A stretch of 64,000 nt of DNA, from contig JAPMAC010000197.1 of the NCBI GenBank assembly GCA_028671895.1, positions 4,407,001 through 4,471,000 on the forward strand, read 5' to 3'. Position 1 is the first letter of the stretch; every line of letters begins with the position of its first letter. Below, in pieces: positions 44,586 through 59,006 of this stretch. Source of the stretch: Oenanthe sinensis. Its lineage: Eukaryota > Streptophyta > Magnoliopsida > Apiales > Apiaceae. Below the pieces are notes generated by a model. That model was not told the origin of the DNA, did not search any database, and was given only the letters and a program-made list of their open reading frames with translations. Position numbers and translations under genes: made by a program.

Positions 44586-47500
44586 TGTGACGCCCCCAGA
44601 CCCGGGGTCGGAGATCCAGGTTGTCACTATCCAATTTTCACCACAATAACATCACTCACCTGCTTTAACCATTATAATAACCAAACATAAAAGCAGTGAC
44701 CCCAAACCAAATGCACAACTCAAGTTATAGTCTCAGGAAACGAACTTAAAATAGTAATAGTTATTACAAACCAATGTATCCTCAGGATCTCACACTACTA
44801 ATATAACTTCCACATGATGTTATATTAGAAGTAAACATTAATCCAAGATCTACTGTCACATTACATATTTTTTAATAAGTCTAGGATTCTAATCTGGAAT
44901 CCCGCCTTTCTTGCACCATTTATCGAAGTCCTGAACCTGACTAGCTCAAGCTCGAATCTTCTTGTTCCTTATCATAATACTCGAGGTAGACAATTTATAG
45001 TCATCTCTTTCTGCAAGATATAAGATTTACAAAAAGAAAGAATGAGCCAAAGAATGCTCAGCAAGTTATATGTATCAGAATATTTCAAGGAAAAGGTGAT
45101 AGCCATATTTATCCCAACTGGATATTCAACAATAAAATACATAACTAGTAATCTAATTGAAGATGTATAGCCAGTTATATCTCGACAATAAATGACTCAA
45201 GATTCACGATGCAAGAAGATATTCACAACAATAATGCAGTTCACGTTACTGCAATACAACAATTTAAGTTCATAATTTTTGAGACTGACAGTATCAATAA
45301 CTTAGCACAATGGCCTCAATCACCGAGTACCATTCGTTTGAGTACCAATAAGCAAGCAGTTCAATATACTGTGGAAAGAATGAATGAAAGTTCATCAATT
45401 CCCATTAACACTATTAGTAACTTAGCACCATGGCTTTCGTTATAGTGTAGGAACAATGAAACTGATATATGCAAATAAAACAGTACTCAAAACAACCAAC
45501 CAACTCAGAGTGGATTACATTCCCGTTGACACTATCGGTAACTCAGCACCTAGGCTTTCGTTACAGTGCAACGTCAAATTCCAATTGGAAGAAACGGGCT
45601 TAATCTGGAGATATTTCAACGCCCTATTGTACGCGATGATCAGTCGCCTTGTACAATAGAAAAACCAGTCACTTTCTCTACTAGTAGAAGGACAACCCCT
45701 TATCGGGACGTCACCCTAGGCAACACATGGGCCTTTAGTTTACGGCTGGGTCGTGCGTCACCGACCTCTTACGCAACCTTACTCCAGTCCCTGATGAATA
45801 CTTAAACATTCATCAAACCTAGAAGGAAATTCTAGGATTTCAATCAACGGTTAAGGAAAGGAATTCAATACCACTTTCCAGAACAACAACAATCCATCAT
45901 AGGATTTCAATCAACGGTTAAGGAAAGGAATTCAATACCACTTTCCAGAACAACAACAATCCATCATAGGATTTCATCAACAGATAAGGAAGAGAATTTA
46001 ATACAACCTTCTAGAACAACACAACAATCCATCACAGGATTTCAATCAACAGATAAGGAAGGGAATTTAATATAACCTTCCAGAACAACACAACAATCCA
46101 TCACAGGATTTCAATCAACAGATAAGGAAGGGAATTTAATACAACCTTCCAGAACAACACAACAATCCATCACAGGATTTCAATCAACAGATAAGGAAGG
46201 GAATTTAATACAACCTTCCAGAACAACAACGACAATCCATCACAGGATTTCGATCAACAGATAAGGAAGGGAATTTAATACAACCTTCCAGAACAACAAC
46301 GACCTATTGTAAGATTTCAATATCTGACAATAGCTTGGCTCCCTAAACCAAGTGGGAGTACTCTCGAAACATCTGGGTTGACTCTCAGTCAACGAATTCA
46401 ACAAGACAGAAACCCTTGAATCAAGGAGACTCAAGAACGCGACCGGGGAGCCGCTAATACTAGCTAAAATAGACTCCACAAAACATTACCGTTTTGGGGT
46501 GAAACCATGGGCCACGAGGCACCAATACAACTGGGAGAAATATCGGAGTCGGACGTTACCTCCCGAACCTGGAGTTATCGACTCAGAATAAATACAAAAT
46601 ATCCGAGTCATCGCTCACCATTTATTATTTAATGAAAAATAATATTTAAAGAAATTTAGACAACTCCAGAATATTTTTAAAGGATAAATAAATATTTTAT
46701 TAATATTTAGGAGGCCCAGAATAGTCCTCGAAAAATATTAAAAGGATTTTAAAAAATTAAAATATTTAATCCCAATATAATCAAGATTATTTAATATTTA
46801 AATAATCTTAAACGATTCAACATATTTAAATAATATTTAATCAACATTAAATAATATTTAAATAAGCCAAAACGAATTGAAAGTATTTAATCAGTAGTTA
46901 AATACTTTTAAATATCCCAAAATATTTAAATAATATTTAATCAATATTAAATAATATTTAAATAATCTCAAATGCCCTCAAAGTATTTACTTAACCTTTA
47001 AATACTTTCTATATTCTTTAAATAATATTTAATAAACTAAATATTATTTAAAATATTGAACCTCGACTAACCGTCGAGACACACTAGAGTACTCCCGGTC
47101 GACCATCGAGCACAAAAAAGATGTACTCGACACCAGATTCAGTTATACAAAACTGAAAACAAACGTCCTCTAACTTTTTAAGAAGTTCAGAGGCGGCTCA
47201 GAATTAGGTTGAAAGGATCTAGTCCTACTCGCAAGGAACTACCTAAAATAACCTATGCATACATATGTCATACATCAGAATCAATGTGACAAAGTGTCAG
47301 ATACTTGCATACTCTAACTTTTCGAGAAGTTCAGAGTAGCAGAAGAATCAAGTTATATATGAACAAGACAGTTCAAGGTGAAATGCCGACGTGCATTTCC
47401 AATAACAATCATGAGCTAAGTAGTTCCAAACACAATAAAATGTATAATCGAAGAACTTATCATTAAGGTAAAGATATCAAAAAGTTTGGCTTCACCATGA

Positions 47501-50093
47501 ATCAACAATATTCTGATATGGAATAAACCAATAGTCGGAAACTTGCCTGGAGTCCAAGGATGCTATTCCCACTTCTCCCATTTTACACTTAAACCTTTTG
47601 TTTTCAAAGGTTATCCATCTTAGACGCTTATTAGGCCTAAGCGGCTGTCTTTTCTGCAGAAAATTGGACATGACCTTTTCGTAAATCGGACTATCCACCT
47701 GTTTTCAAACCAAGCCAATCAACAATTCCTTCGACTATATATAAAGTCAAACTCACTTTAAAACCAATTCCTTCACCATACTATAGTCGATTCCGGTTTT
47801 AATCATAACGTTTTGAAAACCAAGTCCAACCCGCCCTAACCGATGGTGACCAACTACTAATTTAGAAAAATCCAGAATGACTAAGTAGGTCCAACAATTC
47901 CAAACCATTAGTAATCAATTATCGAATCATATCCTTTAAGCGAAACTAAATCGTTTGCTCAAATTAAATCATTTTCGAATCATAAGATTACTCCACCAAC
48001 TCATGTAAACTCATTGCTGGTGGTGGGGAGTTCAAGCAATTTCATTAAAATCAAAACTCTTCCACTCAACCCAAGTAATCACTTTAACTTTACAAATATA
48101 ATCTCTTTTTATTAACTCTTGTTTGGCCCGACGTTTCACCTCTTCGGGCCCACTGTAGGTATTTGTAAAGCTATCACGTCAATGGTTTTTAATCAAGTTC
48201 TTTATACTAACATGTAGTCATGATATTCCTCAACTACTTCCGTTACTTGACCGACTCGAGACAAGTTCTCTAACTTGCTCGAAATCATTTCCCAAGACGG
48301 TTGCTTAACATTTTTCTTATGATTATTTCACTTAACACCCTGTTTTCTAGCATTTTTAATAAATTGAAAATTAATCCATTTGACATGATTCCTTTTCTCA
48401 GGTCTTCCTTGTACTACTAACAACATGCCATAAAAATTTCAAATCGAGCTAAGGTTGTTAGTTAGGTAAAACAATTCTCCAAAGTTCAATGTTTAATCAA
48501 TTCATAGGTTATGAACAACCTTAAATAAAATCGTTATATCTCCTAGCTCGTTAATCCAATCGACTCACCGTTTGAGGCTACGCAAACTAGACTCCAATTA
48601 TAACATAGACCCAGAAAATACACAGTCCATAAATGGTGTTAAGTATTCCAAACAATTCATTCAAAACAGGGCAGTAACAGGGTTCTAGAATTCATGTTTC
48701 TGAAATTTCTATTACATAACTTGCACTCAACCAATTTTAATAAATCAGATTTTACTCCTTTTAATCCGATTCTTTTTCCCAGGTAATCTCATATGTTCCA
48801 AGTATTTTATGTAAAAGTTTCAGATTTTATAAGGTAGTCTAGCTAGGCTGATCACCTCCTCCAAGTTAGTTAAAAACAGGGCAGCTGAGTTTTCTGCCTC
48901 TCCTCACCGTTTTGGCCATAACTTTTAGCTCATAACTCCGTTTGACGCAAAATTAGCGCGCAAACGATCTAGAATCCATTATCTATCTAACCATATCAGC
49001 CATAAGCCAAGAACAGTGGCCGAATGTTGCCAGATTTTCTGGACAGTTACAACAGTTAGGTCACGAAATTTTTTGACATGGTTACGTTTGTAAACTCATC
49101 GTTTTTCATTTTTATTCTACTCCAAATCAACCAACAAACAATCCCAAACTCCTCATTCAACATCAACAACCAACATACCACACCTCAAGCCAAAAATATC
49201 AGCCAATATTATGAAAATATAACCAAAAATCAAATGAGCAACTCTTGCATTTCTATGACCAATCAAGCTTGTTATACACTACCCATAACATATACAAGCT
49301 ATAACAATCATCATCCAAGCCATAGGAACTCAAAAATCCAAGAAAACAATTTTTCAATTTTCGATTTTACTGTTCATTCGCAGCTTCTATGGATCATAAG
49401 TGAAGATTTCATGGATGGAATGAAATGAAATCAAAGACAAGCGTAGTAGGAATTGGTACCTTCGATTTGAGCTATTAAGCGCAAGAAACAAGCAAGAAAT
49501 GAGCAAGCAACATGATTTTCTTCTCCATTTCTCCATGCCATCAGCCGAAAGCTTCAAGGGGGTGGGGGAAGTTGACCGATTCTTTATTTTGTGAGAAGTG
49601 TGTGGTGGAGCGAGTGTTTTAAAAAGTTCGTGCGGGAATCGCGTAATTTCCCGATAACATTTTAATCTCTCCTTCTCGTCCTCTTTTCTTTCGTTCCACC
49701 TAAGTTTTAAAACTTAAAATCTCATGATATGATTCTAATATATTTTAGAATCATTAAATTAATACTCTTTAATTGTTTCAAGAATTTACGAAACAATTCT
49801 CTGAATAAACACTAATTACTTACACCGTCTCTCAAATTCTATTACGACTTCCATCCGGACTTCAAATTTATTACGTTGGACCCAAAAATAATTATAAGTC
49901 CTATCTTGGTTGCATGTGCTACCGTAGCACCGATACGCATATTTTCGAATATTCCGTATATTAATAATACGGTCTCACATTTCAAGTACCTTATGAAAGA
50001 AATAAATCCATCAAATCATTCATTCATAAAATGAAAAATTTTTATCCAAAAATCTTAATAACCCCAAGCGTAAAAAAAATACGGGTTATTACA
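44586..50093 (-). repeat. 3' LTR of Del-2
   Basis: TGACGCCCCCAGACCCGGGG to GGGTTATTACA. It holds a 7-unit minisatellite (45835-46302), an AT-rich palindromic block (46620-47060) and a long low-coding 3' half. Small frames such as 47492-47698 and 49078-49428 recur in the other LTR simply because the LTRs are copies. Confidence 0.93.
45835..46302. repeat. 62-66 bp minisatellite in left LTR (7 units)
   Basis: Units begin GGATTTCAATCAACAG or GGATTTCAATCAACGG, and contain AAGGAAGGGAATTTAATACA and CCTTCCAGAACAACA. Seven units are counted here, against five in the right LTR (54885-55215). Two more distant units lie in the Del-1 LTR (7289-7400). Confidence 0.88.
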
Positions 50094-50113
50094 GTCTCCC
50101 CTCCTTAAAAGGA
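50094..50113 (-). promoter_or_regulatory. Polypurine tract of Del-2
   Basis: The sequence gtctcccctccttaaaagga is identical to the Del-1 tract at 331-350 and directly abuts the LTR. Confidence 0.88.
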
Positions 50114-53100
50114 TTCCGTCCTCGGAATTCATACGAGAACAACCGAGGTTATTATTTTCACACCTCGCTTTCTAATTTCTAGGTTGAGACTCCAAACTTC
50201 TTGGTTTCGTACAACAACCTCATTAGCGTCATTGTTTCACTTCTCAAAACTTTCTTTTTATAAAGTCGAGGGTCTTTATACACCTCCTTAATATACTCTG
50301 AGACCTTGAAGGATTCAATACTCCTCGAGCTTAAGTTCTCTTGCTTACTAAATCTCGTTACTTCTTTCCACGATAATGCTTTAAGCAACACGAAGTCTTT
50401 CGCTTCATACTCTGTGCCTTTCCTGGCTTGATCACCATACTCGCGTTGTCTATATAGAGTTATCATTAATCGCTTTCAATACTAAACTTCGTAAGGTGGC
50501 ATGACTATATATACGTGGTAACCAGAGTCGTATAAAAGCTCTAACCATAGTAAGTAACTACCACCACTCCTTTTTGAAATCCAAGGTACAAACTTTCTAT
50601 AGAAAGATAACCTTATACAAAATTTTAATAGAGATCTTTTGAATGAAGATCATTGTAACAAAACAATCAGAGTGATTCGTAGATCACTAAGCTCATTTTC
50701 GAATGTATTTGATAAATAAGAAAGAAAATAATTTAGATATGACTGAGAACAACCATATATGTACTCAAGATGGCCAGTCTTTAGTACTTTCTTGTTTATA
50801 ATACATAATCGAGTGGTTGCCCACCAGACTTTTGTCACACAGACAAGAAGTCACACCATATGCATTGTTCATCTCAATCGGATGAAAAATAGTTAACATT
50901 TAGAAGAAAATGATTTTGAAAGGGAGAGAAAATATATTTTGAAATTTTTATTCCATAATGCATAACGAACTCAATATACAACAGTCCCTACTCATTTAGG
51001 AACCTATTGACAAAATCCCCAAATTTCTTATTTCCCATTTCTATTCTTCACTTTCCTCAAACTTTCTCCGCCACTTACTATATGTTTCACAATTTCAGCT
51101 CATTTTACCCAAACTCATTCTTATGGGATTTGTCATCCAAACTCTCTTCTCTTAAGGTTTTCTAATGATATATCTATTTACCTTCGGGTTCTTCCTTCAT
51201 CGTTAGACAGATCAGGATATCCTCTGTGAAGATTATGACAACTTGTCCAATTATTTCTTACAATTCCAATTAATCCTTAGAAGGTACAGGTGCATTCATT
51301 AATACATCCTTCTTCATCAAAGACTCATAACATCCTTATCACGTTCTCAATGCCATCCTTGGCATATTATCTAGGTAATTCTGTAGTTGGTGATAACTTA
51401 TCCTCAATATATTTTCTCCAGTAGACTAATTCATTCGAGTGGTCTATCCATATTATGGATAACCAATATTGATTGCTAAATTAACCCATTCACTTAATGC
51501 ATTCTCACCAATGTATGCACAGTCTCATGCCGCTATCCGTTTCCTTTACAAACAACCCATGTGCACCTCTTAGTAACACTTTCAATAAATAGTCTTTATA
51601 ACTGAGGGACTAACCCTCTCAGACTGCCAGGTGCCATCTTCTAAGATGCCTCCAATGCTAAAGTTTCTCATAACACTAGGTCAATGATAAATGACGTGAT
51701 CTCTGATGGTGGTAACCCCAAAATATCACTAAGGGTTATTTTTCCCAATTCTTTAACTACTCTCTTTATTGAATAGTTCCTTTTTCATATCCATTACCAG
51801 TGCCCCATAACTTAGCATCCAAAGCGTAATGTACTTTTTATTCGAATCTTAATTCGAACCTTCTCAATTTATCTCTCCATATTTAAAACATGTCATCCCT
51901 TCTTTTAGGGCAATCATTAACATAACATCTAGACTTTACAATTATAGCTTTTTGCTGTCCATTTCACATATTCTCCCATTTCAGGCTCACTGTTTAGTAA
52001 GTGAGGCCTCGATTGGCTTGGGTGAACCATAATTAGCAGTACACCAACCCACTCATATTTCTTAATCCATTGTTCTTCCAGAAGTAGAACTCTGGTTCCT
52101 TGTTAAAAGCTCATGGTATTTCCATATATGTAGCCACTTTATTATTCATATTCTGTCATAGTTGATTCTTGCCAACCCTGTGACTTTATTCTCAATTCAC
52201 TTCTTTTGGGACAATCTTGGCAATTCTCATAGACTTTAATTCATGATCTGACACACTCTTGTTTCAGGTCTAGAACTTTCATTACATTTGAATTTCCAGA
52301 AACTTTGGAAACAGTTGCATAATGCAAGATATAGCTATGGCTAAAGAATTCTTTGTTCAACCAAGTTCATAAGAATTCTTGCTGAATCAACGACCTTTTT
52401 AGGCCTTGACCAAATACTTTTCAGAAATTTAGGATCATCAATGACTACTCGGACCGCTCTCTAGTTCGGAATTCCACTATTAAAACAAGTAACTTCATAT
52501 AAGCCTTTATGCCATAACTCATTTATACTAGTTAATCCAACCACCATATTTACAATGTGGCGGTCATCTCTACCCCAAGGCTTACTTTAATCCAACGTCC
52601 TTAATATATTCAAAAATTATATCAAGTGTGGATCTCACCTCTTTGTTGCGACTCTACATCGTATGCATACCATACATCATTTAAATTAGGGTTTCACTTT
52701 TTATTCTCAGAGAATTCCCAACAGAATCCTCAATATTACTCATGTATAGATGGCCATATCCTTTAAGCCATACTACTCCATTTTACCCTGAAACATCCCA
52801 TTTACACGTCCTCTTATTTCTAAATTTCATTAAACTAATGGGAACGTATTTTCCACAGACAATTGGGCATGACCTATTCATATGTCGGACTATGCCCGGT
52901 GTAAAAACACCTCCATTATATTCCCAAAACATTCACAGTTCCCAAACATCAACATCTCATCGGTCACTTATAACATAATGTATTCCAAAAGGGGAAATAA
53001 CTATGAGTCACTATATATAAATATACCCACTCTCGAGTATCCACAAGTCAGTCAACAACAATATTAATGGTCAATATCATGGACCATCAATCACATCCGC

Positions 53101-53584
53101 TCCATAACATTAATAAGGGTTTACTGAAATGTAGACTATCTCTTCGGCTTATCACCAATAGATGAAAGATTGGTGAAGATTTGACACGCCATCAATTTGA
53201 ACATGGTCATCTTAATGATTGTGCCAAGAATGAAGTGGTTTTTCTTCTCTTAGTAATGCTCCCCTCAGTCCTGAGGTACTAGCATACTTAGTGCTACACT
53301 TATAGCATATCTGAGCCCCTTTACAAGTGCTCCATAATTCTCAAACTCTCATTCTCAATCATAAATCCTCTTACTCAGATGAGTCTCCTCGGCTAGTGTT
53401 CGACATCTTTGTAAGGAAAGTTCTTATTATCTTTCCTAACTATCCTTATATGAGTATATTAGCCTCATAATATAAATCACTGCTACATCCGATGGCCCGA
53501 ATATGAATTCGATAGGAGCTCGCTCTCTATCAATCTTATCCCAACATAACTCTTAACTCTCTCGTTCCTGAGTACTATAACCTA

Positions 53585-53598
53585 GAGCTCTGATACCA
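53585..53598 (-). promoter_or_regulatory. Primer-binding site of Del-2
   Basis: The plus strand reads gagctctgatacca; the minus strand is TGGTATCAGAGCTC, complementary to initiator-Met tRNA, six bases from the LTR edge. It is still intact although coding regions are gone. Confidence 0.9.
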
Positions 53599-53604
53599 CT
53601 TCTG

Positions 53605-56600
53605 TGACGCCCCCAGACCCGGGGTCGGAGATCCAGGTTGTCACTATCCAATTTTCACCACAATAACATCACTCACCTGCTTTAACCATTATAATAACCA
53701 AACATAAAAGCAGTGACCCCAAACCAAATGCACAACTCAAGTTATAGTCTCAGGAAACGAACTTAAAATAGTAATAGTTATTACAAACCAATGTATCCTC
53801 AGGATCTCACACTACTAATATAACTTCCACATGATGTTACATTAGAAGTAAACATTAATCCAAGATCTACTGTCACATTACATATTTTTCAATAAGTCTA
53901 GGATTCTAATCTGGAATCCCGCCTTTCTTACACCATTTATCGAAGTCCTAAACCTGACTAGCTCAAGCTCGAATCTTCTTGTTCCTTATCATAATACTCG
54001 AGGTAGACAATTCATAGTCATCTCTTTCTGTAAGATATAAGATTTACAAAAAGCAAGAATGAGCCAAAGAATGCTCAGCAAGTTATATGTATCAGAATAT
54101 TTCAAGGAAAAGGTGATAGCCATATTTATCCCAACTGGATATTCAACAATAAAATACATAACTAGCAATCTAATTGAAGATGTATAGCCAGTTATATCTC
54201 GACAATAAATGACTCAAGATTCACGATGCAAGAAGATATTCACAACAATAATGCAGTTCACGTTACTGCAATACAACAATTTAAGTTCATAATTTTTGAG
54301 ACTGATAGTATCAATAACTTAGCACAATGGCCTCAATCACCGAGTACCATTCGTTTGAGTACCAATAAGCAAGCAGTTCAATATACTGCGGAAAGAATGA
54401 ATGAAAGTTCATCAATTCCCATTAACACTATCAGTAACTTAGTACCATGACTTTCGTTATAGTGTAGGAACAATGAAACTGATATATGCAAATAAAACAG
54501 TACTCAAAACAACCAACCAACTCAGAGTGGATTACATTCCCGTTGACACTATCGGTAACTCAGCACCTAGGCTTTCGTTACAGTGCAACGTCAAATTCCA
54601 ATTGGAAGAAACAGGCTTAATCTGGAGATTTTTCAACGCCCTATTGTACGCGATGATCAGTCGCCTTGTACAATAGAAAAACCAGTCACTTTCTCTACTA
54701 GTAGAAGGACAACCCCTTATCGGGACGTCACCCTAGGCAACACATGGGCCTTTAGTTTACGGCTGGGTCGTGCGTCACCGACCTCTTACGTAACCTTACT
54801 CCAGTCCCTGATGAATACTTAAACATTCATCAAACCTAGAAGGAAATTTAATCAAGCCTTCTAGAATAACAACAATCCACTCTAGGATTTCAATCAACGG
54901 TTAAGGAAAGGAATTCAATACCACTTTCCAGAACAACAACAATCCATCATAGGATTTCATCAACAGATAAGGAAGAGAATTTAATACAACCTTCCAGAAC
55001 AACACAACAATCCATCACAGGATTTCAATCAACAGATAAGGAAGGGAATTTAATACAACCTTCCAGAACAACACAACAATCCATCACAGGATTTCAATCA
55101 ACAGATAAGGAAGGGAATTTAATACAACCTTCCAGAACAACAACGACAATCCATCACAGGATTTCGATCAACAGATAAGGAAGGGAATTTAATAAAACCT
55201 TCCAGAACAACAACGACCTATTGTAAGATTTCAATATCTGACAATAGCTTGGCTCCCTAAACCAAGTGGGAGTACTCTCGAAACATCTGGGTTGACTCTC
55301 AGTCAACGAATTCAACAAGACAGAAACCCTTGAATCAAGGAGACTCAAGAACGCGACCGGGGAGCCGCTAATACTAGCTAAAATAGACTCCACAAAACAT
55401 TACCGTTTTGGGGTGAAACCATGGGCCACGAGGCACCAATACAACCGAGAGGAATATCGGAGTCGAACGTTACCTCCCGAACCTGGAGTTATCGACTCAG
55501 AATAAATATAAAATATCCGAGTCATCGCTCACCATTTATTATTTAATGAAAAATAATATTTAAAGAAATTTAGACAACTCCAGAATATTTTTAAAGGACA
55601 AATAAATATTTTATTAATATTTAGGAGGCCCAGAATAGTCCTTGAAAAATATTAAAAGGATTTAAAAAAATTAAAATATTTAATCCCAATATAATCAAGA
55701 TTATTTAATATTTAAATAATCTTAAACGATTCAACATATTTAAATAATATTTAATCAACATTAAATAATATTTAAATAAGCCAAAACGAATTGAAAGTAT
55801 TTAATCAGTAGTTAAATACTTTTAAATATCCCAAAATATTTAAATAATATTTAATCAATATTAAATAATATTTAAATAATCTCAAATGCCCTCAAAGTAT
55901 TTACTTAACCTTTAAATACTTTCTATATTCTTTAAATAATATTTAATAAACTAAATATTATTTAAAATATTGAACCTCGACTAACCGTCGAGACACACTA
56001 GAGTACTCCCGGTCGACCATCGAGCACCAAAAAGATGTACTCGACACCAGATTCAGTTATACAAAACTGAAAACAAACGTCCTCTAACTTTTTAAGAAGT
56101 TCAGAGGCGGCTCAGAATTAGGTTGAAAGGATCTAGTCCTACTCGCAAGGAACTACCTAAAACAACCTATGCATACATATGTCATACATCAGAATCAATG
56201 TGACAAAGTGTCAGATACTTGCATACTCTAACTTTTCGAGAAGTTCAGAGTAGCAGAAGAATCAAGTTATATATGAACAAGACAGTTCAAGGTGAAATGC
56301 CGACGTGCATTTCCAATAACAATCATGAGCTAAGTAGTTCCAAACACAATAAAATGTATAATCAAAGAACTTATCATTAAGTCAAAGATTTCAAAAAGTT
56401 TGGCTTCACCATGAATCAACAATATTCTGATATGGAATAAAACAATAGTCGGAAACTTGGTTGGAGTCCAAGGATGCTATTCCCACTTCTCCCATTTTAC
56501 ACTTAAACCTTTTGTTTTCAAAGTTTATCCATCTTAGACGCTTATTAGGCCTAAGCGGCTGTCTTTTCTGCAGAAGATTGGACATGACCTTTTCGTAAAT

Positions 56601-59006
56601 CGGACTATCCACCTGTTTTCAAACCAAGCCAATCAACAATTCCTTCGACTATATATAAAGTCAAACTCACTTTAAAACCAATTCCTTCACCATACTATAG
56701 TCGATTCCGGTTTTAATCATAACGTTTTGAAAACCAAGTCCAACCCGCCCTAACCGACGGTGACCAACTACTAATTTAGAAAAATCCAGAATGACTAAGT
56801 AGGTCCAACAATTCCAAACCATTAGTAATCAATTATCGAATCATGTTCTTTAAGCGAAACTAAATCGTTTGCTCAAATTAAATCATTTTCGAATCATAAG
56901 ATTACTCCACCAACTCATGTAAACTCATTGCTGGTGGTGGGGAGTTCAAGCAATTTCATTAAAATCAAAACTCTTCCACTCAACCCAAGTAATCACTTTA
57001 ACTTTACAAATATAATCTCTTTTTATTAACTCTTGTTTTGCCCGACGTTTCACCTCTTCGGGCCCACTGTAGGTATTTGTAAAGCTATCACGTCAATGGT
57101 TTTTAATCAAGTTCTTTATACTAACATGTAGTCATGATATTCCTCAACAACTTCCGTTACTTGACCGACTCGAGACAAGTTCTCTAACTTGCTCGAAATC
57201 ATTTCCCAAGACGGTTGTTTAACATTTTTCTTATGATTATTTCACTTAACACCCTGTTTTCTAGCATTTTTAATAAATTGAAAATTAATCCATTTGACAT
57301 GATTCCTTTTCTCAGGTCTTCCTTGTACTACTAACAACATGCCATAAAAATTTCAAATCGAGCTAAGGTTGTTAGCTAGGTAAAACAATTCTCCAAAGTT
57401 CAATGTTTAATCAATTCATAGGTTATGAACAACCTTTACTAAAATCGTTATATCTCCTAGCTCGTTAATCCAATCGACTCACCGTTTGAGGCTACGCAAA
57501 CTAGACTCCAATTATAACATAGACCCAGAAAATACACAGTCCATAAATGGTGTTAAGTATTCCAAACAATTCATTCAAAACAGGGCAGTAACAGGGTTCT
57601 AGAATTCATGTTTCTGAAATTTCTATTACATAACTTGCACTCAACCAATTTTAATAAATCAGATTTTACTCCTTTTAATCCGATTCTTTTTCCCAGGTAA
57701 TCTCATATGTTCCAAGTATTTTATGTAAAAGTTTCAGATTTTATAAGGTAGTCTAGCTAGGCTGATCACCTCCTCCAAGTTAGTTAAAAACAGGGCAGTT
57801 GAGTTTTCTGCCTCTCCTCACCGTTTTGGCTATAACTTTTAGCTCATAACTCCGTTTGACGCAAAATTAGCGCGCAAACGATCTAGAATCCATTATCTAT
57901 CTAACCATATCAGCCATAAGCCAAGAACAGTGGCCGAATGTTGCCAGATTTTCTGGACAGTTACAACAGTTAGGTCACGAAAAATTTTGGCATGGTTACG
58001 TTTGTAAACTCATCGTTTTCCATTTTTATTCTACTCCAAATCAACCAACAAACAATCCCAAACTCCTCATTCAACATCAACAACCAACATACCACACCTC
58101 AAGCCAAAAATATCAGCCAATATTATGAAAATATAACCAAAAATCAAATGAGCAACTCTTGCATTTCTATGACCAATCAAGCTTGTTATACACTACCCAT
58201 AACATATACAAGCTATAACAATCATCATCCAAGCCATAGGAACTCAAAAATCCAAGAAAACAATTTTTCAATTTTCGATTTTACTGTTCATTCGCAGCTT
58301 CTATGGATCATAAGTGAAGATTTCATGGATGGAATGAAATGAAATCAAAGACAAGCGTAGTAGGAATTGGTACCTTCGATTTGAGCTATTAAGCGCAAGA
58401 AACAAGCAAGAAATGAGCAAGCAACATGATTTTCTTCTCCATTTCTCCATGCCATTAGCCGAAAGCTTCAAGGGGGTGGGGGAAGTTGACCGATTCTTTA
58501 TTTTGTGAGAAGTGTGTGGTGGAGCGAGTGTTTTAAAAGGTTCATGCGGGAATCGCGTAATTTTCCGATAACATTTTAATCTCTCCTTCTCGTCCTCTTT
58601 TCTTTCGTTCCACTTAAGTTTTAAAACTTAAAATCTCATGATATGATTCTAATATATTTTAGAATCATTAAATTAATACTCTTTAATTGTTTCGAGAATT
58701 TACGAAACAATTCTCCGAATAAACACTAATTACTTACACCGTCTCTCAAATTCTATTACGACTTCCATCCGGACTTCAAATTTATTACGTTGGACCCAAA
58801 AATAATTATAAGTCCTATCTTGGTTGCATGTGCTACCGTAGCACCGATACACATATTTTCGAATATCCCGTATATTAATAATACGGTCTCACATTTCAAG
58901 TACCTTATGAAGGAAATAAATCCATCAAATCATTCATTCATAAAATGGAAAAAATTTATCCAAAAATCTTAATAACCTCAAGCGTAAAAAAATACGGGTC
59001 ATTACA
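53605..59006 (-). repeat. 5' LTR of Del-2
   Basis: TGACGCCCCCAGACCCGGGG to GGGTCATTACA, followed by TTCTG at 59007-59011. It holds a 5-unit minisatellite (54885-55215) and an AT-rich block (55541-55975). Confidence 0.93.

Larger units (their letters stand above)
50094..53604 (-). pseudogene. pol: Decayed internal region of Del-2 (pol remnants)
   Basis: Recognisable minus-strand remnants are the integrase tail and chromodomain (50179-50466: YEAKDFVLLKALSWKEVTRF and KKVLRSETMTLMRLLYETKK, corresponding to the Del-1 region at 365-800) and a mutated RT active-site stretch at about 51206-51249, readable as VIIFTEDILI. The chromodomain and RT remnants are only about 700 bp apart, much less than in Del-1, so RNase H and most of integrase are deleted. 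No gag capsid domain or zinc knuckle is recognised. The leader beside the PBS (53560-53604) is homologous to that of Del-1. It cannot encode any working protein. Confidence 0.82.
44586..59006 (-). mobile_element. Del/Tekay-type element Del-2, giant LTRs, dead internal region
   Basis: Left LTR 44586-50093 (5,508 bp), internal region 50094-53604 (3,511 bp), right LTR 53605-59006 (5,402 bp), TSD TTCTG. Orientation is minus: the polypurine tract is beside the left LTR and the primer-binding site beside the right. The LTR edges and several inner segments resemble Del-1, so it is the same clade. The LTRs appear nearly identical except for minisatellite copy number and scattered single changes. Confidence 0.95.

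Noticed and set aside
45209..55393. Paired small frames in both Del-2 LTRs (45209, 45456, 45566, 46240 and their right-LTR counterparts)
   Set aside because: LTR duplicates with no codon pattern; some cross the minisatellite.
49078..58342. 116-codon plus-strand frames at 49078-49428 and 57992-58342, nearly identical
   Set aside because: They are the same place in the two Del-2 LTRs, antisense to the element, and rich in Asn and Gln with no domain. Their similarity follows from LTR identity, not from selection.
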